DNA of 64,000 bases, taken from positions 40,710 through 104,709 of the forward strand of contig CAYWYS010000005.1 in NCBI GenBank assembly GCA_964462675.1. The letters run 5' to 3'. How positions within the stretch are numbered: position 1 is the stretch's first letter; each line of letters starts with the position of its first letter. Below the pieces are notes generated by a model. The model saw only the letters and a program-made list of their open reading frames with translations. It did no database searches and had not been told where the DNA came from. Positions 34,770 to 44,325 of this stretch are shown here, piece by piece. Position numbers and translations under genes: made by a program. Source of the DNA: XN24 sp964462675. Lineage in GTDB: Bacteria; Pseudomonadota; Gammaproteobacteria; Steroidobacterales; XN24.

Positions 34770-35876
34770 TTACTCGCTCAGCATGCCGACCCGGAACGGC
34801 GTGATGACGGTGCCGGCCTGCAGCTGGCCGGCGCCGGCGCCGACGATCTGCTCGCCGGGCTGCAAGCCGTCCAGCACCACGTGCATGCCGTTGCCGTCAT
34901 CGCCGAGGCGGACGGCGCGGCGCTCGATCCGGAAGGACACGGGATCCACGACCCAGACTGCGGCGCCGCCCTGGTCCGTGAACACGGCCGTTCCGGGCAC
35001 CCTCAAGACATCCGTCGTATGGATCTCCGGCCGGGAATAGACCGTCACGGTCATGCCGGGCAGCACGTTGACGTCCGTCGGCCGCTCGAGTGTCAGCGTG
35101 ACGCGGAAAGTCTGGGTCGTCGGATCCGCGCGCGTCGCGACCTCCGACAGCAGCACCGGGAAGCGCCGCTCGGGCAGGACCGCGAACACCGCCTCGCCGA
35201 CCGGGCTCTCCCGCGGCGTGTTGCGGACGCGCGAGATGACGCGCTCCGGCAGGTTGATGACCACCTCGAGCGCGTCGGACGCCTCCACCTGAAGCACCGG
35301 CTGCCTGACCTGGACCTGCGTGTGGTTGTCGACCAGCGTCGCCGCGACGACCCCGTCGAACGGCGCCCGCAGCGTGGTGTCCTCGAGGTTCTTCCGCGCC
35401 TGCGCGGTTCGCAGCCTGGCGATCTCGGACTGGGCGCGCCTGCGATCGACCTCCGCCTGGGTGACTGGTGACGCGGGCGATGCAAGCAGCCGCGAGAAAC
35501 GGTCGAAGTCCGCGCGCGCGAGGTTCAACCGGGACTGCTCGAGCGCGACGCGATTCTCGAAGTCGCGCGGGTCGACTCGCGCGAGCACCTGGCCGGCCTT
35601 GATGCGCTGGCCGGCGACGACCGGCCGCTCGATCAGCAGGCCGGAGACCTGGAAGGCCAGGTCGGAGCGGCGCGCGGCCTGCACGGTGCCAGGAATTTCC
35701 AGCAACTCTTCCTCCTGGCCGACCCGCAGCACCTGCACCAGCGGCGACCATGCGGCGTCGGGTTCCGGCCGGGCGGTCGTCTGCGCGAACGCGGCACTGC
35801 AGAGCAGCGCGGCCAGCAGCAGGCTGGCTCCAAGGCCCTTCATGGCGAACTTCGTGTCTGGGTTCATGCGCGGCAT
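34770..35876 (-). CDS. RND efflux periplasmic adaptor (third gene of the operon)
   Basis: Membrane-fusion protein of a tripartite efflux pump, 368 residues. Signal peptide with SAAFAQ cleavage region, then the lipoyl half-motifs (PGTVQAARRSDLAFQVSGLL and TTLRAPFDGVVAATLVDNHTQV), an alpha-hairpin between them, and the beta-barrel segment TLTLERPTDVNVLPGMTVTV. The pump stop and this ATG are spaced TGA-G-ATG, the same spacing as at the upstream junction. It has no lipobox, unlike the first adaptor. Confidence 0.9.
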   Translation of the reverse strand: MPRMNPDTKFAMKGLGASLLLAALLCSAAFAQTTARPEPDAAWSPLVQVLRVGQEEELLEIPGTVQAARRSDLAFQVSGLLIERPVVAGQRIKAGQVLARVDPRDFENRVALEQSRLNLARADFDRFSRLLASPASPVTQAEVDRRRAQSEIARLRTAQARKNLEDTTLRAPFDGVVAATLVDNHTQVQVRQPVLQVEASDALEVVINLPERVISRVRNTPRESPVGEAVFAVLPERRFPVLLSEVATRADPTTQTFRVTLTLERPTDVNVLPGMTVTVYSRPEIHTTDVLRVPGTAVFTDQGGAAVWVVDPVSFRIERRAVRLGDDGNGMHVVLDGLQPGEQIVGAGAGQLQAGTVITPFRVGMLSE

Positions 35877-35877
35877 C

Positions 35878-38800
35878 TCATGCGGCGGTTGCGGCCGGCG
35901 CGGGCCCGGCCGGGGCACCCACCGGGCTGGCCGGAATCCGGTAGAAAGTGGCGTGCAGCACCGGCACCACGATCAGCGTCAGCAGCGTGGCAAAGCTCAG
36001 GCCGCCGATGATGGTCACGGCCATGCCGATGAAGAAGGGATCCGAAAACAGCGGCAGCATGCCGAGCACAGTGGTGCCGGCCGCCATGGCCACCGGGCGG
36101 ATACGACTGACGCCGGCGTTCAGCACCGCCTCCAGCGGCGCCCGCCCGAGACGGCCTTCGGTGTTGATTTCGTCGATCAGCACGATGGCATTTTTTATCA
36201 GCATGCCGGACAAGCTGAGGAAGCCGAGCAGCGCCATGAAGCCGAAGGGCTCGTTGGCCAGCAGCAGCCCTACGGACACGCCAATCACGGCCAACGGCAC
36301 GGTCAGCATGATCAGCAGCGGCTGGCGCAGGTTGTTGAACAGCATGACCAGCACCAGCACCATCAGCAGCAGGGGCACCGGCACGCCGGCGGCAATATAT
36401 CCCTGCGCGCGCGACGAGTCCTCGAGCTCGCCGCCCCAGGCCAGCTGGTAGCCGGGCGGCAGCTCGATGGCGTCGATCTGCGGCTTGACGGCCTCCAGCA
36501 GCGTGCTGGCCAGCTCGCCGGGGAACGGATCGGCTTTCGCCTCGATGGTGCGCACCCGGTCGCGCCGCATGATGATCGCGTCGTCCAGGCGCGTCTCGAA
36601 GCCGCTGACGACCTGGCGCAGCGGGATCGCCTGCTGGGCCGTGGGACTCCAGATCTGCACGTCCCCGAGGTTGGCGACGTTGTCGCGCTCATCCAGCGGC
36701 GCGCGCGAGACGATCGGGATCAGGTCGTTGCCGTCGCGGTAAACGCCGACGCGCGTGCCCTCGGTGGCGCGGTGCAGGGCACGCGCCAGTTGCGGCCGCT
36801 CGATGCCGGTGCGTCGCGCCTGGGCTTCGGAGAACTGCGGCGACAATACCAGGACCTGCTGGCGCCAGTCCGTCGTCGCGACCTGCGCGAGCCCGGAGTC
36901 CTCGATGATCCTGACGGCCTGCTCGGCCAGGTCGCGCAACACGGCGTTGTCGGGCCCGCTGAAGCGCGCCCGAACCTTGAAGGTGCCGCCCGGCCCGAGC
37001 TCGAACAGGTTGACGACCGGCTGCCCGTTCGGCAGTTCGTCGCGCACGAAGCTATAGGCTTCCATCGTCAGCGCCGGGATCCTGCGGCGGTCATCGACCT
37101 CGACGATCAGCTGGCCGTAACTGCGGTTCGGGTCCTCCGGCGAGTAGGTCAGCTGGAAGCGCTGCGCGCTCGAGCCGACGAAGCTCGACACGGCGGTGAC
37201 GCCCTCCTGGGCCAGCAGGAAATCCTCGATCTTCCGCATGTCCGCGGAGGTCGTGTGGATGTCAGCGCCCTGCGGCAGCCAGTAATTGACCATGAACTGC
37301 GGCTGGGTCGACGGCGGGAAGAAGCCGTCGCGCAGCATGCCGAAGCCGATGACGGCCAGCACGAGCAGGCCGACCGTCGCCGCGATGGTCAGGTAACGAA
37401 CCCGTATGCAGAAGGTCAGGAAGCTCCGGTAGCCGCGGTAGAAGCGGCTCTCGCCGCCATCCGATACCTTCTCCGGCTTCAGGTACAGGTGGCACAGCAG
37501 CGGCGTCAGCGTCAGCGCCGTGAGCCAGCTCAGCAGCAGCGAGATCAGCATCACGAGGAACAGCGAGCGCGTGTATTCGCCGGTGTTGTCCGGCGAGAAG
37601 CCGATCGGCACGAACGCCAGCACGGCAATGAAGGTCGCGCCGAGCAGGGGCATGGCCGTCTGCCTGGTGATCTCCGCGGCGGCCTTGATGCGGTCCATGC
37701 CTCGTGAAATCCGCACCAGGATGCCGTCGGTGATGACGATGGCGTTGTCGACCAGCATGCCGAGCGCGATGATCAGCGCGCCCAGCGAGATGCGTTGCAG
37801 GGTGATGTCCATCGCGAACATTACGATCAGCGTGGCGAGAATCGTTACCAGCAGCACGACGCCGATGATCAGTCCCGAGCGTAACCCCATGAACAGCAAC
37901 AGCACGACGATGACGATGCCGATGGCCTGCGCCAGGCTGACGACGAAATTGTTGATGGCCTCGGTGACGACCTCGCCCTGGAAAAAAATGAAATCCAGGT
38001 CCATGCCGACGGGCGTCAGCGGCTCGAGCTCGGCCAGCCGATCCCTGACGAGTTCGCCCATGACGACGACGTTGCCGCCCGACACGGTGGAGATGCCGAG
38101 CCCGATCGCCGGTTTGCCGTTGTAGCGCATCAACGCGGTCGGCGGGTCCTGGTAGTCGCGCGTGACGGTCGCGATGTCGCGCACGCGGATCAGCCGGCCC
38201 TCGCCGCTGACGTCCGGAATCAGCACGTCGGAAATCGCCTCGACCGAGTCGAATTCCCCGCTCGGCCGGACCGCGATGCGGCTGCCGCCAACGCCGACCC
38301 GGCCGGCGTCGGTGATCGTGTTTTGCTCGCCGATCGTCTGGTAGACGAGATCCAGCGGGATGCCGAGCTGCGATATCCGCGCGCGCGAAATCTCGATGAA
38401 AATCATCTCCTGCTGCTCGCCGTTCAGCGCGACGTTCGCGACGCCGGGCACCTGCAGCAGCTCGCGGCGCAGCAGGTCGGCGAAGTCCCTCAGCGCCGCG
38501 TAGCTATGGCCCGCGCCGGTGATCGCGACGTAGATGCCGAACACGTCGCCGAAATCGTCGTTGACGATCGATTCCAGCACGCCCGGCGGCAGCGAGGACT
38601 GTGCGTCGCCGACCTTGCGTCGCAGCTCGTCCCAGATCTGCGGCATCTGCGAGGCCGTGTAGGACTGCCTGATCTCTGGCGTGATGATCGACAGGCCGTC
38701 CATCGAGCGCGAGGTGATGCGCCACAGCTGCGGCAGTTGCTGGATGGCCGTCTCCAGCACGTCGGTGACCTCGCTCTGCACCTCGGCGGCGCTGGCGCCG

Positions 38801-38955
38801 GGGTAGAGCGTGACGACCTTGGCCACCTTGATCGTGAATTCCGGATCCTCCAGACGCCCCATGCTCTCGTAGGCAATGAAGCCGCCGCCGATGACGAGGA
38901 AGGTGGCGAACAGGACGATGACTTTCTTGTGGATCGACAGCTCGGCGATGTTCAT
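35878..38955 (-). CDS. RND-family efflux permease
   Basis: Inner-membrane proton-driven pump of the AcrB superfamily, 1025 residues. It has the N-terminal helix and docking domain (PGASAAEVQSEVTDVLE), the central 6-helix blocks with conserved GMLVDNAIVITDGI in TM4 and the SLSGMLIKNAIVLIDEI motif in the second repeat, and the VRTIEAK porter region. It is flanked by two adaptor genes, and no outer-membrane channel gene follows. In family terms it is of the smaller hydrophobic-substrate exporter type with paired adaptors, but the substrate is unknown. Confidence 0.93.
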   Translation of the reverse strand: MNIAELSIHKKVIVLFATFLVIGGGFIAYESMGRLEDPEFTIKVAKVVTLYPGASAAEVQSEVTDVLETAIQQLPQLWRITSRSMDGLSIITPEIRQSYTASQMPQIWDELRRKVGDAQSSLPPGVLESIVNDDFGDVFGIYVAITGAGHSYAALRDFADLLRRELLQVPGVANVALNGEQQEMIFIEISRARISQLGIPLDLVYQTIGEQNTITDAGRVGVGGSRIAVRPSGEFDSVEAISDVLIPDVSGEGRLIRVRDIATVTRDYQDPPTALMRYNGKPAIGLGISTVSGGNVVVMGELVRDRLAELEPLTPVGMDLDFIFFQGEVVTEAINNFVVSLAQAIGIVIVVLLLFMGLRSGLIIGVVLLVTILATLIVMFAMDITLQRISLGALIIALGMLVDNAIVITDGILVRISRGMDRIKAAAEITRQTAMPLLGATFIAVLAFVPIGFSPDNTGEYTRSLFLVMLISLLLSWLTALTLTPLLCHLYLKPEKVSDGGESRFYRGYRSFLTFCIRVRYLTIAATVGLLVLAVIGFGMLRDGFFPPSTQPQFMVNYWLPQGADIHTTSADMRKIEDFLLAQEGVTAVSSFVGSSAQRFQLTYSPEDPNRSYGQLIVEVDDRRRIPALTMEAYSFVRDELPNGQPVVNLFELGPGGTFKVRARFSGPDNAVLRDLAEQAVRIIEDSGLAQVATTDWRQQVLVLSPQFSEAQARRTGIERPQLARALHRATEGTRVGVYRDGNDLIPIVSRAPLDERDNVANLGDVQIWSPTAQQAIPLRQVVSGFETRLDDAIIMRRDRVRTIEAKADPFPGELASTLLEAVKPQIDAIELPPGYQLAWGGELEDSSRAQGYIAAGVPVPLLLMVLVLVMLFNNLRQPLLIMLTVPLAVIGVSVGLLLANEPFGFMALLGFLSLSGMLIKNAIVLIDEINTEGRLGRAPLEAVLNAGVSRIRPVAMAAGTTVLGMLPLFSDPFFIGMAVTIIGGLSFATLLTLIVVPVLHATFYRIPASPVGAPAGPAPAATAA

Positions 38956-38956
38956 C

Positions 38957-40033
38957 TCAGTTCCTCGTCCGGACCGTCGCGCCTTCGGCGAGATAAGCGC
39001 TGCCCGACGTGACGACCCGATCCCCCGCCTGCAGGCCCTCCCGGACCTGGATCGCGGAACCGCTCAGCTGTCCCTTGCGCACCATGCGGCGCGTGACCGT
39101 GTTGCCCTGCGAGTCGAGCACCCAGACGAACGGCCGGCCGTCAGGCGTCGCCTGCAACGCCTCGACCGGCAGGGGATAGACCGGCCGCAGTGCAACGACC
39201 TCGTAGCCGGGAATGAAGTTGGCGCTCATGCCGGGCAGGATGTTGCCCTCCGCGGGGCGCTGCAGGCTCAGGGTTACGCGGTAGGTGTTCGTGCGCGTGT
39301 CCGCGCGCGTGTCGACTTCCTTGACTGTCACCGGGAAGAACTGGCCCGGGAGGGTCTCGAAGTCGACCTCGCCGACCGGCGCCCCGAGCATCGACATGTT
39401 GGCCGGCAGTCGCACGACGTCCTGCTCCGGCAGCTGGATGCGCACCTCGAGGCGGGAAATGTCTTCCAGGATCAGGATCGGCTGGCCGACCTGGACGTTC
39501 TGGAAGTTCTCGACGAGGCGCCGCGCCACGCGGCCCGCGAAGGGTGCGCGCAGCTCGGTATCCTTCAGGGTTTTCTCGGCGAGGGCGAGTTCCGCGGCCG
39601 CGACCTCGTAGCGTGCGCGGAGCTGGTCGCGCTCGGCGACACTGACGGCGCCGGAGCCGAGCGCGCGCTCGACACGCTGGAAAAGAGCGCGCGATTCGAC
39701 GAAGTCCGCCTCGCGCCACTGGCGCTCGTTCTCAAAATCCCGCGGATCGATGCGCGCCAGCAACTGGCCTGCCTGGACGAGCTGGCCTTCCTGGATAGGC
39801 AGCTCCACCAGCGGCCCGGCCACCCGGAACGCCAGTTCGGCGCGCTGGTCCGCGCGCACTTCGCCGGGGAACTGCCGGATCTGCGGCACCTCGGGCGCGC
39901 CGAGCAGCACGGACTCGACCAGGCGAGGCGGCAGCGGGTTGATTTCCGGCGGCCCGCTGCAGGCGCCAAGCAGGCCGAAGGAAAGCAGCGCCAATACGAC
40001 GGCGGTCGACCCTGACAATGAGCGACGATGCAC
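38957..40033 (-). CDS. RND efflux adaptor lipoprotein (first gene of the operon)
   Basis: Membrane-fusion protein of 358 residues. Start is the GTG at 40033: GGAGG lies five bases upstream, and the frame upstream to 40096 has no ribosome-binding site. Signal peptide ends in the lipobox GLLGACSG. Lipoyl half-motifs are FPGEVRADQRAELAFRVAGPL and TELRAPFAGRVARRLVENFQNV, with a hairpin of arginine/glutamate-rich helices between. The pump gene follows with a TGA-G-ATG junction, so adaptor and pump are translationally coupled. Confidence 0.9.
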   Translation of the reverse strand: MHRRSLSGSTAVVLALLSFGLLGACSGPPEINPLPPRLVESVLLGAPEVPQIRQFPGEVRADQRAELAFRVAGPLVELPIQEGQLVQAGQLLARIDPRDFENERQWREADFVESRALFQRVERALGSGAVSVAERDQLRARYEVAAAELALAEKTLKDTELRAPFAGRVARRLVENFQNVQVGQPILILEDISRLEVRIQLPEQDVVRLPANMSMLGAPVGEVDFETLPGQFFPVTVKEVDTRADTRTNTYRVTLSLQRPAEGNILPGMSANFIPGYEVVALRPVYPLPVEALQATPDGRPFVWVLDSQGNTVTRRMVRKGQLSGSAIQVREGLQAGDRVVTSGSAYLAEGATVRTRN

Positions 40034-40092
40034 TGAAACCTCCGTCAGAAAACGCACGCCTGCCGGTGCTGAACCAGCGAGCCGCCCGCCGG

Positions 40093-40575
40093 TCAACTCC
40101 CGACCTGTTCGCCGGGTGAATGCTTGCGCATCGTCCAGCCGCCTGCGACGATGACCACGGCCACCGCGACGCCAAACTCCAGCAGTTCCCGGCTCGGCCC
40201 CATCATGATGGCGCGCTCGAGAAACAGGATCACGAGTACGACGATCGACAGGCTGACGAGCACGTACTTCAGGTCATCGAAGGTCTCGACCGTGGAGGGC
40301 CCGATCTGCGCTGACCTGGGATTGATGAATAACTTGTACATGCCGGTGGACATGATCTGGAATGATGCCGCGATCAGCAGGAGGTCCCAGACCTTGAGCA
40401 GGGAGACGGCCGTCATGCGCGCGGATTCCCAGCCCCAGATACCATTCGAGACCGCGATGATGATGATGTCGCCGAGCAGCAGCGTGGCGGCGATATAGAG
40501 GATGACGGCGGAGATCATCGCGATGACGACGGTGAAGTACACCAGGACGGTGCTGTGTCTAAGAAGCTTTTCCAC
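40093..40575 (-). CDS. UPF0114 / YqhA-family membrane protein
   Basis: Small integral membrane protein, 160 residues from GTG 40575 (a GTG at 40611 is also possible, but its SD would overlap the start). Three to four hydrophobic helices are visible: STVLVYFTVVIAMISAVILYI, WDLLLIAASFQIMSTGMYKLFI, VLVSLSIVVLVILF and FGVAVAVVIVAGGW. The loop SAQIGPSTVETFDDLKYVLVS is typical of UPF0114 proteins, whose function is unknown. It is 60 bases upstream of the efflux operon on the same strand. Confidence 0.75.
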   Translation of the reverse strand: MEKLLRHSTVLVYFTVVIAMISAVILYIAATLLLGDIIIIAVSNGIWGWESARMTAVSLLKVWDLLLIAASFQIMSTGMYKLFINPRSAQIGPSTVETFDDLKYVLVSLSIVVLVILFLERAIMMGPSRELLEFGVAVAVVIVAGGWTMRKHSPGEQVGS

Positions 40576-40790
40576 GTCCCTTTTCCCAACTCCCCGCAAC
40601 GGGCCGATCACCCTTCAGTGCGCCGATGAGCGTTGAGCCGCGGTCCGCTCACCCCGTCCCGAGCGCCATCGTCGCGAGAGTCGGACGAGCCGGCGATGCC
40701 CGTGCCCGGCGGGGCCGGCGACTCGCGCTGGCAAGTAGAACCGATGGCGGGATGCCGGGTCAATACGGCCGAGTGAACCCGGCACGCTGA

Positions 40791-42617
40791 ATGAGCCTCG
40801 AGCTTGCCATGGTGCTCGCCTTGCTGGGTGTCGCGATCCTGATGTTCGCGTTCGGCCGGCCGCGCTCGGATGCCGTCGGGCTGCTGGTCATCGTCGCCCT
40901 GCCGTTTACCGGCGTGCTGACTGTCAGCGAGGCGCTGGTCGGCTTCAGCAACCCGAACATCGTGCTGATCGCCGCCATGTTCGTCATCGGCGAAGGCCTG
41001 ACCCGCGCCGGCATCGCGCAGCGCCTTGGCGACCTGCTGGTGCGGCACGGCGGCACGAGCGAGGCGCGGCTGGTCGCATTGCTGATGCTGATCGTCGGCG
41101 GCCTGGGTTCCCTGATGAGCTCCACCGGCATCGTGGCCATCTTCATTCCGGTTGCCTTGCGGATTGCTGCGAGGGCGGGGATCGCGCCGCGCAACATCCT
41201 GTTGCCAATTGCGTTTGCTGCATTGATCAGCGGCATGCTGACCCTGGTCGCGACGTCGTCGAACCTGATCATCAATTACGAGCTGACCCGGGCAGGCGAG
41301 GAAAGCTTCACGTTTTTCGGCATCACGCCGATCGGCGTGCCGATCCTGCTGCTCGGCGTACTTTACTGGCTCGTCGCACGGCGCTTCATGCCCGCGCAAC
41401 CGCCGGAGGAATCGGTGCGCGCGGCGCGGCCGCGGATGCGCGACTGGGTCAAGCAATACAAGCTCGCGCCGCGCGAGTACCGGGTCAGGATCCGGCGCGG
41501 TTCGCCGCTCGCCGCGAAAAGCATCGACCAGATCCAGCTGCCCGAGACCGCGAACGCGCGCATCGTCGCCATCGAGCGACAGGGCCGTCTCGCCCGGGAG
41601 CTGATCTATCCGAGCCCGACGACAGTGCTGCGCACCGGCGACATTCTGCTGATTGACCACACGATGCCGACCGACGACATCGACGAGCTCCGCAAGCAAT
41701 TCAAGGTCGAGGCGCTGCCGCTGTCGGGCGGCTATTTCACCGACCACTCGCAGGGCGTGGGGATGGTGGAAGTCATCGTGCCGGCAGAGTCGAGCCTGGT
41801 CGGCAGGACAGTGGCGGATTCCGACCTGCGCAGCCGCTACCGGCTGTCGGTGATCGGTTTGCGGCGCGGCCGGGTTGCCGTGGAGCGCGCGATCGACAAC
41901 GAGGCGCTGCGCGTCGGCGACACGCTGTTGCTGCTGGGCCCGTGGTCGGCGATTCGCGCGCTGAACTCGGAGCTTCACGAGCTGGTGGTGCTCAATCTGC
42001 CGGCGGAACTCGACGAAGTGCTGCCGGCGGCGGATCGCGCGCCGCAAGCCGTGTTCGCGGCGCTGGTCACGGTAGCCCTGATGGTTTCGGGCGTGGTGCC
42101 GAACGTGCAGGCGGCGTTGATCGGCTGCCTGCTGATGGGCCTGTTCCGCTGCATCGACCTCGACAGCGCCTACCGGATCATCAGCTGGCGAACGCTGATC
42201 ATGATCGTCGGCATGATGCCGTTCGCGATGGCCCTGCAGCGCACCGGCGGCGTGGAACTGGCCGCCGGCGGCTTGATCGCGCTGGTCGGCGGGGCAAGTG
42301 CACACGTCGTGCTCGCGGTGCTGTTCATGGTGACGGTGCTGCTCGGCATGTTCATGGCGACCACGATCAGCGCATTGCTGATGATCCCGGTCGCGCTGGC
42401 GCTCGCGCAGTCGCTGGGCCTGTCGCCCTATCCCTTCGCGATGATCGTTGCGCTGGCGGCCTCCTCAGCATTCATGTCGCCGGTGACCCCGGTCAATGCG
42501 CTGGTCGTCAATGCGGGCAACTACAGTCTCGGCGACTTCGTCCGCATGGGCCTGCCGCTTACGCTGCTGGTCATGCTCGCCAGCGTCATCCTCGTGCCGC
42601 TGTTCTTTCCGCTGTGA
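40791..42617 (+). CDS. SLC13/DASS-family permease with two RCK_C domains (second copy)
   Basis: Length 608. The helix-insert-helix architecture is as in the permease at 1954-3765. The insert (about residues 210-390) contains two TrkA-C segments (VRIRRGSPLAAKSIDQI and GDTLLLLGPWSAI). Transport signatures SSTGIVAIFIPVALR and SSAFMSPVTPVNALVVNAGNYSLGDF are present. It lacks the asparagine-rich SNN motif of classical citrate/dicarboxylate members in the first repeat, so specificity is unclear. Next to it, on the same strand, is an alpha/beta hydrolase gene. Confidence 0.85.
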   Translation: MSLELAMVLALLGVAILMFAFGRPRSDAVGLLVIVALPFTGVLTVSEALVGFSNPNIVLIAAMFVIGEGLTRAGIAQRLGDLLVRHGGTSEARLVALLMLIVGGLGSLMSSTGIVAIFIPVALRIAARAGIAPRNILLPIAFAALISGMLTLVATSSNLIINYELTRAGEESFTFFGITPIGVPILLLGVLYWLVARRFMPAQPPEESVRAARPRMRDWVKQYKLAPREYRVRIRRGSPLAAKSIDQIQLPETANARIVAIERQGRLARELIYPSPTTVLRTGDILLIDHTMPTDDIDELRKQFKVEALPLSGGYFTDHSQGVGMVEVIVPAESSLVGRTVADSDLRSRYRLSVIGLRRGRVAVERAIDNEALRVGDTLLLLGPWSAIRALNSELHELVVLNLPAELDEVLPAADRAPQAVFAALVTVALMVSGVVPNVQAALIGCLLMGLFRCIDLDSAYRIISWRTLIMIVGMMPFAMALQRTGGVELAAGGLIALVGGASAHVVLAVLFMVTVLLGMFMATTISALLMIPVALALAQSLGLSPYPFAMIVALAASSAFMSPVTPVNALVVNAGNYSLGDFVRMGLPLTLLVMLASVILVPLFFPL

Positions 42618-42708
42618 ATTCTTGCTGCAGCCGCAGGCGCCGCGTAGGATGCGGCTGGCCGGCCGGGCACTCTCCCGGCACTTCGGGAACCTGGAAGGCG
42701 GGAACACG

Positions 42709-44187
42709 ATGAGAGCCGGTGTCCTCAGGCGTCTGAAGCAGGTGGCCGCGCTCGTGCTGGTCAGCCTGCTGACGCTGGCGAGTGTGCGCCTGTGCGAAGT
42801 GCAGCGCGGCCCGCCGCTCGAATCCTGGCATACCTTTGCGCCGCGCGAGATGGGCGGCAGCCAGTTGCGCGGCGCCAGCTGGCAGGACTACCTCGCGGCG
42901 GAGCAGGCGATCTTCGACGAGGTCCGCGAGGAGGTCACGGCCAAGCTCGCACCGTCGGCCCGCATGCCTGTGAATCGCTACTACGAGGGCAGCCTCGTCT
43001 ACCCGGGCCGGTTTGCGACGGACTGGAACCGCTCATTCGTCCTCGAGCCCGAGGGCGAGCCGGTCGGCGCGGCCGTATTCCTGCATGGGCTGACCGATTC
43101 CCCGTACAGCATGCGCCACATCGCGCAGCGTTATCGCGAGCGCGGTTTCGTCGCGGTGGCGATCCGCCTGCCGGGTCACGGCACGGTGCCGGGCGGGCTG
43201 GCGCGCATTCACTGGCAGGACTGGTCGGAGGCGACACGCCTGGCCGTGCGCGAGGCGCGCCGCCGGGTCGACCCGGCCAGCCCCTTGCACGTCGTCGGCT
43301 ACTCCAACGGCGGTGCGCTGGCGATGAAGTACGCGCTCGACGCGCTCGAGGATCCGGCCTTGGCGCGCCCCGACCAGGTGGTGTTGATTTCGCCGATGAT
43401 CGGCGTGACGGCATTCGCGCGCTTCGCCGGGGTGTTCGGCTGGCCGGCCGTGATCCCGCGCTTTGCCAAGGCGGCCTGGCTAGGCATCGTGCCGGAGTTC
43501 AACCCCTTCAAATACAACTCGTTTCCGATCAATGGCGCGCGCCAGTCCTCGCTGATGACGCGCACCCTGCAGCCACGGATTGCGCGTCACGCCCGCGAGG
43601 GGAGTCTCGGCAAGCTGCCACCGATCCTGACCTTCCAGTCAGTCGTCGATTTCACGGTCAGCACGCCTGCGATCATCTCGGCGCTGTACGCGAAGCTGCC
43701 CGACAACGGCCACGAGCTGGTGCTGTTCGACCTCAACCGGCGGGCCGCCTATGCGCCGCTGCTGCGGGCCGGCGAGAACACGATGCCGGACCAGTTGCTG
43801 CCGCCGCGGCCGCGCAACTTCAGGAGCACGATCATCGAGAATGCGTCGCCCGATACCGGCAATGTCGTCGAGCGTGTCGCGGAGGCCGGCGCGACGACGG
43901 AACAGAGCCACGCGCTGGCGCTGGCCTATCCCTTCGGCGTGTTCTCCGTGTCGCACATCGCGCTGCCGTTCCCGATCGACGATTCGCTTTACGGCCTGCA
44001 GCCGGTGACGGAGAACGAGTTCGGCATCGGCCTCGGGGCATTGGCCCCGCGGGGCGAGCGCGGCACGCTGATCGTGTCGCTGGATGCGCTGACGCGCATG
44101 TCGTCCAACCCGTTCTATCCGTACATGATCGAGCGGATCGACGAGAGCATTGATCGCAGTCTCGAGGATCGTGTTACGCGCAGATGA
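42709..44187 (+). CDS. Exported alpha/beta hydrolase, paralog of 33174-34700
   Basis: Length 492 from ATG 42709 with GGAAGG upstream. The N-terminal hydrophobic segment (residues 7-26) may be an anchor or signal; the sequence before Cys27 is not a good lipobox. The core has VFLHGLTDSPYS, LPGHGT, nucleophile GYSNG and the same PEFNPFKYNSF, NGHELVLFDLNR and SNPFYPYM blocks as its paralog. Reaction unknown. The pair at different loci suggests duplication in this lineage. Confidence 0.75.
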   Translation: MRAGVLRRLKQVAALVLVSLLTLASVRLCEVQRGPPLESWHTFAPREMGGSQLRGASWQDYLAAEQAIFDEVREEVTAKLAPSARMPVNRYYEGSLVYPGRFATDWNRSFVLEPEGEPVGAAVFLHGLTDSPYSMRHIAQRYRERGFVAVAIRLPGHGTVPGGLARIHWQDWSEATRLAVREARRRVDPASPLHVVGYSNGGALAMKYALDALEDPALARPDQVVLISPMIGVTAFARFAGVFGWPAVIPRFAKAAWLGIVPEFNPFKYNSFPINGARQSSLMTRTLQPRIARHAREGSLGKLPPILTFQSVVDFTVSTPAIISALYAKLPDNGHELVLFDLNRRAAYAPLLRAGENTMPDQLLPPRPRNFRSTIIENASPDTGNVVERVAEAGATTEQSHALALAYPFGVFSVSHIALPFPIDDSLYGLQPVTENEFGIGLGALAPRGERGTLIVSLDALTRMSSNPFYPYMIERIDESIDRSLEDRVTRR

Positions 44188-44213
44188 CAGGCCATCCCGT
44201 CATGCGGGCCTGT
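44187..44213 (+). terminator. Possible terminator after the hydrolase gene
   Basis: ACAGGCC (44187-44193) and GGCCTGT (44207-44213) pair around 13 bases, followed by ACAGCTTTTCG. The stem is short and only four T follow, so this is tentative. Confidence 0.4.
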
Positions 44214-44325
44214 ACAGCTTTTCGTCACGCGCGGCGGCGTCGAAGCGCAGCAAAATATAAATTGCCCGCGCCATGACGAGGATATAAGCTTCGCAAGAAG
44301 AAACGGGCTCGCCATGGGAGGGCGC

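Noticed and set aside
35320..37707. Long plus-strand open frame opposite the RND permease
   Set aside because: Shadow of the pump gene; the product has no recognisable domain.
44251..44290. Sigma-70 promoter for the V-ATPase operon
   Set aside because: AT-rich and plausible, but the best pair (TTGCCC, TATAAG) has only 15 bases between boxes; too weak to annotate.
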